The position numbers and the translations under genes were made by a program. From positions 165,219-229,218 of the forward strand of contig NMRB01000121.1 of assembly GCA_002633025.1 (NCBI GenBank): a stretch of 64,000 nt of DNA, written 5' to 3'. The notes under the pieces are model-generated. The model saw only the letters and a program-made list of their open reading frames with translations, was not told where the DNA came from and did not search any database. Below are positions 56,548 through 64,000 of the stretch, in pieces. The stretch is from Notospermus geniculatus. Taxonomy: Eukaryota; Nemertea; Pilidiophora; Heteronemertea; Lineidae. Within the stretch, counting starts at the first letter, position 1, and each line of letters starts with the position of its first letter.

Positions 56548-56769
56548 ATAAAATATTAGTCAGCGACAGCCTCTCGAAATTAAAACCTGATTGTTCCCGG
56601 CTACCAAACCCTCATTAACTTTCACACCGTTATTCTCCTTATGTTTTTACTTAGCATTATCCCTGGATGTTTCCCTCACTCTTGTGTACACAGTTCTCTG
56701 CCCCTTTGTGTAACATATCCTGTTATACTGCATTTTTGTCATTGTTTTCTGCCTCATATACCTTGTAAC

Positions 56770-56880
56770 CAATGTTTTCCCTCAGACCTGACGAAGGCCT
56801 AGTAGGGGTCGAAAGCTAGTCTCAAGTTGATCATGAAAAAGGTGTTATCCAATTTCTTCATTATCTTATTGCTGATCAAC
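56770..56880. mobile_element. possible Penelope-like or other retroelement remnant
   Basis: CTGACGAAGGCCTAGTAGGG then GTCGAAAGC recalls the CTGANGA...GAAA core of hammerhead-type motifs found in Penelope-like elements, and the tail GATCATGAAAAAGGTGTTATCC also recalls such elements. The stem next to the core would need a bulge, so the ribozyme reading is weak. No reverse transcriptase is present. Confidence 0.28.
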
Positions 56881-57322
56881 ACGGCACCCATCAATAGAAA
56901 TTAAAGCCTCTAACTTGCATCACCTATACGACTTCTCTCACGTTCCATTCATCAACGTCACTAAAGACGGATCTTCTTTATCAACGACTGCTTCAAGTCG
57001 TGGTATGAATGTTGTTAGGCTACATAATTTCAATTGCTTAATCTGTCGTATGTTCCAATACGATCAGTCAAGTGCAATCAGGACCATCAACTTCTATATT
57101 CATTAGGAGACGGGTAGTTAGAATTCACCTAAAAACCGCCTGTTGTCCCATTGCATTCCATTGTTGATCGCTCCATTCATCACTTTGGTATCTTTCCATA
57201 TCAACAGAACGAGGAAGCGTGCAACGAATTGTACCATCATCGGCTTTGTTTCAGTCATTAAACATCCCATATCACTTAAGCTATCTATTAGCTTTGACAA
57301 ATCAGGGAGGATGCAAGTAGAC
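56881..57322. other. no gene supported
   Basis: Overlapping short frames on both strands; nothing with a signal. Confidence 0.4.
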
Positions 57323-57331
57323 TATATAAAG
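57323..57331 (+). promoter_or_regulatory. TATA-like box
   Basis: TATATAAAG in ACTATATAAAGAGGG. A start about 30 bp downstream would fall near GTGTTCGTCC. The first ATG (57435) opens only 18 codons, so no gene is tied to it. It could be part of an old repeat. Confidence 0.25.
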
Positions 57332-57619
57332 AGGGTTGCTGTCGCCCTGACGAGTGTTCGTCCTTGTGCCCAACTGAGACCGCTGCACACGAGTGAACAG
57401 CCCCACCACATCGAATTGGCCGCTGGCTCGGTCGATGCGTACGTTCATAGGAGCTAGAAGCTCTTGGTTCGTCGCCGCCAAGGAAATGTGAGCCGTAGTC
57501 CCTCACGTAACCGTATTTTGCACCGTTTGTCTTCGGAAGCCCATTCCGACAGGAGTGAGGCAAGGGAAATCGTCCATGTTTATCCCTTAACGCGCTCCAT
57601 TTACTGACAAATCACTGTC
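57332..57619. other. overlapping frames
   Basis: Plus 57143-57457 and minus 57288-57563 cover the same DNA; neither is supported. Confidence 0.3.
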
Positions 57620-57820
57620 CTAGCACTGACCAGCCACAATCCGTGACAGGAATATTGCGCCCTTTGCTACAAGAATCGTTCCGTGGTTGGAACCTCCCGT
57701 CGCTTTATTTGCATCGTTTAATTGATCGGAAGAAAGAGTGACACCAGTCGTCTTGGGACTCAGAAACCCACTTAATGCTGATAAATGGCTGGTAGCATCA
57801 AAAAATTGGCGAATATCCAT
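57620..57820 (-). CDS. possible small ORF starting MDIRQFF
   Basis: A 66-residue minus frame from ATG at 57820 (context CCAGATGG) to TAG. It starts MDIRQFFDATSHLSALSG and ends RIVAGQC. MDIR-x-FF is a common N-terminus of hAT-type transposases and of replication factor C large subunits, and Q-x-x-x-FF resembles a PCNA-binding box, so a transposase remnant is possible; seven residues cannot prove it. A TATATAA on the same strand (57879-57885) lies about 60 bp upstream. A donor-like AAG/GTGAGA lies between them. Confidence 0.3.
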   Translation of the reverse strand: MDIRQFFDATSHLSALSGFLSPKTTGVTLSSDQLNDANKATGGSNHGTILVAKGAIFLSRIVAGQC

Positions 57821-58296
57821 CTGGGTCTCTCACCTTGAACAGTACATGTTGAGAATATTTTCGTAGATCTAATGGCGGTTATATAAAATGTGCATCGTTC
57901 AATGGTGTAGGGTTCAGTGTACTGTTACGAACATACGGGGGGCGTGAATGGCGATGATTTTTTTATGCAAGTAGCAGCTTATACCAGACGAAATAATATC
58001 AACTAAAAAGAAAGCGCGGTGATTTACTTTGGACCAAGGATTGCAGCTAGTAGCCTATGTGATGGATGATACGAACGGGACTGTACACTGCGCAATAATG
58101 TACGTGTAGTAGATAAAGATACAGTAATTACAAGCCCTATAGCCTTGAATTGACCCTCAAATCGATTGATTACCTGATGAGAAAATCAGATTGGGCAATG
58201 ATTTATTTATTAGGTAATTCTATTTCTAGTTCAATCAGGTGATGAGACATCTCTATCCACAATGATACAGCAGCTACATATTGTATAAAGAGATGG
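57821..58296. other. no gene seen
   Basis: Unique sequence; holds the TATATAA mentioned for the minus-strand frame. Confidence 0.4.
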
Positions 58297-58336
58297 CGCT
58301 TTGCGAAGGTCATACACGTATGACCTTCGCAAAGCG
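58297..58336. repeat. perfect short hairpin
   Basis: CGCTTTGCGAAGGTCATAC and GTATGACCTTCGCAAAGCG pair perfectly with a two-base loop. A third partial copy, TTTGCGAAGGTCATTC, follows at 58349. Confidence 0.93.
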
Positions 58337-59332
58337 ACATGTCATACATTTGCGAAGGTCATTCTGTATCAGAACGTTCCAATAAGCTATAACCTTGAGA
58401 TTCCAAAGCTGCGTGTTGACTTTAGTGCAGCATTGTTCTTATGTGGAGGTCAAAGTGGAATACCACGTCCGGCGAATACCTGAGCTGCAGGGAATGTGAC
58501 ATCAAGGTGGGGTTGCACTTCGATCTAGAGAAGTCGCTAGGTCGTCAGCGACCGTCGTCATGCGGTGTCGGACGACGCACGACCGGGTAGGCCTAAACCC
58601 GTCTTCACCACCAACCGCCCGTCCATTCTTTCATTCGTTGGATACGGAGAATTCTAGATGGTCTCAACTTCTAAAGCTTCCATATCACCAATTCTTCCGA
58701 ACCTTGACTACCTGACGAGTGATGGGATTTCAAAAACATCAACTTGGCAGATCAAGGAGAGAAATCGATCAAACATCTCCAAAAATTAACGTTTAGTTAC
58801 GTTATTTAAAACTCGAAACCAATTCGGTCGGAAGAGGTGCGTATAAGAAGCAGAGTGAAATCGAATCTTCAAACAGATCTCAAGGGTGCTCTGACATCGA
58901 TGCGAGCCTCTCCGACCATTGTGTCGCCGCGTTCACCGCCTCGCTGCACACGATGACGCTGTTTCCAAGATGACTGATCCATCAAAGTATCTCTCCAAAC
59001 CATGACAGCGCCACTGACATGACCTCAGTCCTACTGAGCTCAGAGTTTCCGATCGATTCGGAGAGGGAAGATGTCGAGGCGAATATCCGAAGCAGCAGGT
59101 GGCTAACTGACGATAAAATTGGAATTCCAAACTGACGCACAGCAGTCAATGGTGGATCTCCTGATAAAACGGTCAACGTCAATGAAATTAGGATATTTTA
59201 ACAACCGATTTCTGATATGCCGTGTCTGGAGAAGGGCAGGAGCAACGACCCTTCTTTGATATTAGAGCTCTGGCACCCGTAGCCGCCGAAGGCGGCCTAA
59301 TCGCGTGTATCGTTGACCCCCTAACATCGAGG
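58337..59332. other. no gene supported
   Basis: Overlapping minus frames at 58933-59182. GCCGCCGAAGGCGGC, a 6-bp-arm hairpin, lies at 59282, 50 bp upstream of the TATA-like box. Confidence 0.35.
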
Positions 59333-59340
59333 TATATAAA
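59333..59340 (+). promoter_or_regulatory. TATA-like box
   Basis: TATATAAA in GAGGTATATAAAGGGTCG. A start about 30 bp on would precede the ATG at 59399 by a short leader. Confidence 0.35.
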
Positions 59341-59398
59341 GGGTCGTTACATTTTAGGGCCCGATTCTGACTAAGAGGCGTTCAACCAGAGTAGGTAC

Positions 59399-59704
59399 AT
59401 GCACCATCGGCCTTCTTTTTCATCCATATATTCTTTAACCTGCTTCTTTTCTTACTGTAGTTATGACGTATATGGGGTCTACAAATTCTCGTTAGTGGAG
59501 AGTGAAATAGCCTACTATACTATCAAGCATCTTTCAAATCGACCAATGATGATCAAGGAAACAATAATCTCGAAACCATACAGCCTTCTCAGCAAATCAG
59601 CAGGGCTGTTTCTTCCACGGTCACCTCGAGCCATCTGGGGCTATAAGATGGGCTCGCTATCAGCCCTTATCCTAGGAAACAAGCCTGGATATCGACACCG
59701 TTGA
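59399..59704 (+). CDS. possible small ORF downstream of TATA
   Basis: A 101-residue frame from ATG to TGA. It starts MHHRPSFSSIYSLTCFFSYC and contains ESEIAYYTIKHLSNRPMMIK. The first part is hydrophobic and serine-rich but not a clean signal peptide. The DNA TTCTTTTCTTACTGTAG at about 59443-59459 is itself a strong acceptor, so an exon starting at 59460 is an alternative reading of the same frame. No poly(A) signal close by. No family recognised. Confidence 0.28.
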   Translation: MHHRPSFSSIYSLTCFFSYCSYDVYGVYKFSLVESEIAYYTIKHLSNRPMMIKETIISKPYSLLSKSAGLFLPRSPRAIWGYKMGSLSALILGNKPGYRHR

Positions 59705-61213
59705 AATGCTCCCCGGTTGAGTGACACGCCTTCCTGCCTCCTTAAACCATCGATCGCGAGATGAAGTGTGCACTTTACGTCCCGGCAGACCTAATAGCGG
59801 AAAGTCATTGGGCACTTATACCCAAGTTGGAATGCTTGGTGACTTGCTTATCAAGGAGTATTTTTACCGGAGAAGCAACTGGTTGGAAGACACTCGAAAA
59901 GGAATGCCGTGTGCACACCATGTACTGCAAAGTAAGGGGAAGTCATTCGCCCTATAGTCTTGCCAGCAGGGTGTGACATCGAGAAATCAAGCTGTTTTAT
60001 GGGACAGCAAGTAGTTTCTTACATCGTATCGAGAAATTGGCTTCAAATTTCAGTAGAATTACATTCAGCTTGCCTTTCGCCTAATGCACACACGTAGGTC
60101 TATGTACATGCAGTAAGACAGCACGATAACGCCGAACATGTAGGTTCTACATGTACACAAGTGGATATACATAGCCCAAATGGGAACGTGTGCTGGGGCC
60201 GACCAAGAGATCATGGGCTTGACCACACAAGCGTGCACACAATGTGCAGTGGTGTGCATACATGTACACGTACACGTACACGTACATGAGAAGTTATGAG
60301 GTGCTGAGGCTGTGAGGTGGAACTGATCGGTTGTTGCTCAACCCATCTTATCCTAAGCCTATCCGGGACACCCTCTTTGCTTCAAATAAGTAATAAAATC
60401 GTGAAGAGCATCCAAAGATAAAGTATTCATGACACGCCTATTGTACTCTTTGAATTGATAAGGCGATACTTTGGAAAAATAGAACTTGTCACACGTATAT
60501 GCCTATTATCGACGGAAGAAAATCTACCGTCACTGAAGCTGCAATCACGCGTTAACGGAATCAGTCGCCTGTCACCAGCATTCATTCTTAACGTCTCTGT
60601 CGTACTTATTACTCTCCAAGAATGCAACTTACACCAATATGGAACTGACTGATCGTGTCACATGGCCGTGTCACGCGAGGCTAGATCACGCAAAAGTCAT
60701 GTTGTTTCTATTTCACGTCTCTGGTGTGAAAACTAAATACTTTTCTTTTATAAGCAATCATTGCACATGCATGAGTTAGATTGGATGTTTACATTATTAA
60801 AGAGGATTTTTTACGACATTCACGTTCGACAGAGTAAACAGATGTATAGCAACTGAGATGATGTATAAAGTGTATACGAAAGCGTTTAATATGTGAGTCT
60901 ACACTGAATCTTGGAGGAATTATGCTTGACATAAAAGTAATGGCAAATTCCTTCAAGACTGAACTATCCCGGCCGACTTCCTCGGTGTTTTGGCGGCATC
61001 TAATCACTGGAAAATGTGCCCGGAAAGATCTGAGAATCAAAATGGAAAATGGTCAGTGGTTGGCCCTCGGAGGGTTAATATCAATCATCACCGCTCTTCT
61101 CGTAACAGAAGTTACCTATTCCTCACAGAATGTCGGGGAACTTCGAAATCAGGCCTAACTTTGGCTGATGAAATTAACCCACAATCCCAGATCGGTGAAC
61201 TGGAAATTGGCTG
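59705..61213. other. no gene supported
   Basis: Plus frames 59721-59957 and 59761-59976 overlap; 60922-61158 (plus, with a WLALGGLISIITALLV hydrophobic stretch) opposes 60789-61040 (minus). None has further support. Confidence 0.35.
60263..60287. repeat. GTACAC microsatellite
   Basis: TGTACACGTACACGTACACG: four short units. Confidence 0.8.
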
Positions 61214-61421
61214 AAGGGTTATGTAAAGTGACTCGAAATCTCGACTTTTTGACGCAAAAAATCTGACTAACTGCACAAACAATTGGGAAAACAAGGCTCG
61301 GGGGGCCCTCGGGAACCGTTATAAGAAGGTACCCCGAGCTTTATTTTCTCAATTCAGTGTGCAGTTAGTCAGATTTTTTGCGTCAAAAATCCGAGATTTC
61401 GAGTCACTTTTCACAACCCTT
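61214..61421. repeat. fold-back element
   Basis: AAGTGACTCGAAATCTCG and TTTGACGCAAAAAATCTGAC, then TAACTGCACA, are inverted on the right side; a GCTCGGGG...CCCCGAGC pair sits near the centre. The outer AAGGGTT/AACCCTT is imperfect. Confidence 0.88.
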
Positions 61422-62045
61422 AATGTCATGCCAAATTAGGGCAGATAGTTATGGATGGAGTTGACTGGTCGTATTGTCCAGCTGTTACCTGTATTAACCA
61501 TCGTGGAGCCAACAACTGGCCTTTTATTCCATTTTAATGATCAGTTCTTTCTGGGGCACACTGTACAGCTGCAATTCACTGCCCTTTTACTCGTACATTG
61601 ATATGTACATGTTACTCGGAATGAAATTCACAGATTAAGCTTTGGAAAGAATCCTCTCCAACTCCGGCCAACAACATCAAGTGGAATCATCATTTCCCCA
61701 TCTAGGTCATCTCTTTTGATAGAAATGCGTTACTCGTTGAGATGCAAACACTCAAACACTGCCACCTCATCGGAATTTCAGTCGACCTTCGGCAAAAGCA
61801 TCGCATGCACAACCTAGGTCATAAATCTGCACACATCCGACAGTGTTGGTACCTAACATTTTGCAAAGCGATTTCCATTTCCAATGGGGACATCGGTAGC
61901 CTAGACACCATATTGTCCAATACGCTATTGGCACATTTGTCCATCTCTACTGAGTCACCTGCGCCTGATATTGATATATAATATCATGTGAAGGCTAGAA
62001 TAGACCCTTCAACAAGGATGGGTATTCGTTTTATGCTCCGACATA
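61422..62045. other. no gene supported
   Basis: Plus frame 61742-61981 (79 codons) lacks support. Confidence 0.4.
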
Positions 62046-62352
62046 AACTCCTCCCGCAGTTTCAAACCGCTAGTCACCACCGCGTTACCCGCGCTCTGAA
62101 ACTGCTTCAGTTGATGCTGGGAATCTGCCGCGAGTGTGAATATACAGTGTACATTTTGTACACGTATCTTAGCCAATCAGGAAGTGTGTTACGGCGGCGT
62201 CGGTTAAACCTGTGATGATGGCTTATGATTGGATCCCTCGTCAAAGAGCGCCGCCTATTGACGATCCTTCACTTTTGGCGCCAATCATCCCAGTGTTCAG
62301 TGGATCTATACCGACGTGTATGGCGAACAGAACACTGGGAGCGAGTGTACCA
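62046..62352 (+). repeat. family F promoter-like module, copy B
   Basis: Starts AACTCCTCCCGCAGTTTCAA, contains CCAAT at 62173 (AGCCAATCAGG), GATTGGATCC at about 62227 and TTTTGGCGCCAA at 62273-62284, and ends in a hairpin CCCAGTGTTC...GAACACTGGG. It lacks a 65-bp segment present in copies A and C. Confidence 0.9.
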
Positions 62353-62966
62353 AGAACTAGGAAATGGCAGGTTTTGGCCTGCCGTAGCGCTAAAATATTA
62401 AGTTGGGATGTAATCCTCAAATGATTGGTGTCGAATGCAGACGGCTTCATGACGTGGCGGCAGTCAGTTCACATGGCGGCTCCTGACTGTTTTTATTCCA
62501 TAAACTTGGAATCAATTTACGGAAAGCAGTTGATGCACAATTTGGAATTGCGGATAAACATGCGTTGATTGCATGTTTAACATGTTGAATCAGCATTCAT
62601 CATGGCCAGGCGGTGACAGTTTGAATCAGAGCTTACGAGGTGCATTCATCCCGGGTTGCATGTCTCTGCATCCAACATGTCCAATGTTATTTTTTTCTAG
62701 GAGCATGTTTAATGACTAGAGGAAGAGGTATGAATCTACGTTAGAGAGATGCCGATCTTTCTGTGCTGTTTTGCGGGATGCGCTAAAAAGGGCAAATGAG
62801 ATTTCTCGGTGGTTGGCGGGAGGTCGCACTATACCCTGTGTTAATTTCAACGATATCAAAAAATGTAATGTGCAGCCAGTGCTACATCAAGTGTCGAAAT
62901 TGCGAGGAGACATGCTGGATAACAGTCATGACAGTTACATGTAGGACTGAATTTTGAACTCGGAAT
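62353..62966. other. no gene seen
   Basis: Unique sequence between two family F copies, without frames of note. Confidence 0.4.
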
Positions 62967-63314
62967 ATGACATTCTACATAGCATTGTTGTCTCCTCTTC
63001 CTCTTAACCAAGGCATTGCAATAGGATGTACAGTGCAAATGGACGTCCAGTTTATCGCTTGCCCGCATTCCCATCGGCAGTGTTTTAAATCTGGTGGTCT
63101 TCCTTCCACCACATACACATGCCACGACTACGGCACTTCATTGCGCCTGATCGATTTTCAAATCAATGGACATTCCTTCTACATAATTCGACAATTTGGA
63201 TTCCGATATCAGGTCATGGCCCTATTAAGGACCAGAACAAGAGTTGGTGTTTTGCAGTGTCGGTCAAACAGGCTGGGCCTTGTTTTCGCGCGTACGAGCA
63301 GAGCAGCGCTATGA
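62967..63314 (+). CDS. possible coding frame, low support
   Basis: A 115-codon frame starting at ATG 62967: MTFYIALLSPLPLNQGIAIG, a moderately hydrophobic start, then MDVQFIACPHSHRQCF and TYTCHDYGTS. Six cysteines overall. There is no poly(A) signal and two other frames overlap (minus 62856-63125 and plus 63119-63331). The family is unknown and the length is within chance. Confidence 0.18.
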   Translation: MTFYIALLSPLPLNQGIAIGCTVQMDVQFIACPHSHRQCFKSGGLPSTTYTCHDYGTSLRLIDFQINGHSFYIIRQFGFRYQVMALLRTRTRVGVLQCRSNRLGLVFARTSRAAL

Positions 63315-63377
63315 CCTGTCTGCATGCCTAGCACCGGCTGAATGGTGAAATCAGGCTTGACGGCCGAAGATAGATGT

Positions 63378-63721
63378 TGATTAATTCCTCCCGCAATTTC
63401 AAACCGCTACCCACTACGTACCGCGCTCTGAAACTGCTTCAGTTGATGCGACCTTCAGAGTATCGCTAATACATGTAGACGGCGTTAGCTGTCAGATTAG
63501 AGGAATCCCCGCTGGGAATCTGCACATTGTACATTTTGTACACGTTTCTTAGCCAATCAGAAAGTGTGTCACGGCGGCGTCGGTTAGACCCATGATGATG
63601 GCTTATGATTGGATCCCTCATCAAACAGCGCCGTCTATTGATGATCTTCACTTTTGGCGCCAATCGTGCCAGTGTTTAGTGGGTTTACACATGGCCAACT
63701 GAACACTGGGGACGAGTATAT
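63378..63721 (+). repeat. family F promoter-like module, copy C
   Basis: Same order as copy B: CGCAATTTCAAACCGC, GACGGCGTTAGCTGTC (the segment absent from B), TGTACATTTTGTACACG, AGCCAATCAG, GGCGGCGTCGGTTAGAC, GATTGGATCC, CTTTTGGCGCCAATC and GCCAGTGTTTAGT. Confidence 0.9.
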
Positions 63722-64000
63722 CTTACTGACGACCCTTCAGGTCCATTTCAATGTTCAAAAACATGACCGCTAGGCGGTGACGTTCAGGTTGCGTCAGCGA
63801 TTTCCGGAGTGGCATTGAAGGTGTGAAAATTTATAGACCTCCGACAAAAACTACAGGAAAAAGGAACTTATATGATTATAATATCAACGTGCACAACGGC
63901 GGCTTGCCGAGTATTCAATTTTTTCTGTCTTTCAGGTGCTATTTTCAGATCTGACCTATTTACTACTATTTGTTGCTGTTTAGTATCAAAAGGCATTAAA
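63722..64000. other. no gene seen
   Basis: No frame, repeat or signal of note to the window end. Confidence 0.45.

Noticed and set aside
1-64000. CRISPR, operons or prokaryotic mobile elements
   Set aside because: Direct repeats are contiguous satellites without unique spacers, and no bacterial gene organisation is seen.

Overview
The window looks like nuclear DNA of a marine invertebrate animal. It has no dense gene packing, no operons and no ribosome-binding sites. It is AT-leaning, carries TACATGTA-type words throughout, has GT-AG style splice signals and AATAAA signals, and is full of short fold-back repeats. A mollusc, brachiopod or other lophotrochozoan, or a cephalochordate, would fit; the sequence alone does not settle it. 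Two assembly gaps are present (35983-36577 and 53763-54225), plus one ambiguous base at 42970.

No complete, recognisable multi-exon gene could be found. At this base composition I estimate (rough hand calculation) that about one open frame near 150 codons is expected by chance in 64 kb, and the longest gap-free frame is 149 codons. Length alone therefore proves nothing here. Coding calls rest on something extra: a signal-peptide-like start with a poly(A) signal, a strong splice acceptor or donor at the edge of the frame, a cysteine pattern, or a preserved repeat frame. All are low to moderate confidence. The more interesting ones are small secreted-peptide-like frames (9821, 25095, 30140, 41190), a cysteine-rich exon (8383), a MATH-like exon (17669), a cysteine-rich minus-strand exon (18934-19100), a CXXC-bearing minus-strand exon (45161-45408), and a signal-peptide frame with two frameshifted 59-codon repeats (43705-44176). 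Three very short exon-like pieces with good splice sites lie on the plus strand at 13084, 26598 and 34693; they could belong to one long-intron gene.

The best supported content is repetitive. About 30 fold-back elements (miniature inverted-repeat type, roughly 60-410 bp each) cover about 8% of the window. Family B has ends GGGCCCATATTCATAAAACT and seven copies, some in head-to-tail runs. Family A has ends GGCCCGTATTCTAGAA. Families C and D share a TTAGGGAG...TTTCGCAAA-like end but have different bodies. Family E has two copies with CCAATAGGA ends. Several others are single copy here. Family F (three copies, 46736, 62046, 63378) is a roughly 310-360 bp module carrying CCAAT and E2F-like sites. 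Tandem repeats with units of 18, 20, 39, 44, 48, 53 and about 66 bp are also present.

Layout: 1-16 kb holds fold-back elements, a 44-bp satellite and a few exon-like pieces. 17-22 kb is the most gene-like stretch, with exon-like frames on both strands. 22-35 kb is mostly featureless with two secreted-peptide-like frames and family E. 35-46 kb has the first gap, dense fold-backs, the triple family B array and duplicated sequence. 46-54 kb has families C, D and F and the second gap. 54-64 kb has a 20-bp palindromic satellite, a possible Penelope-like remnant, TATA-bearing small frames and two more family F copies.
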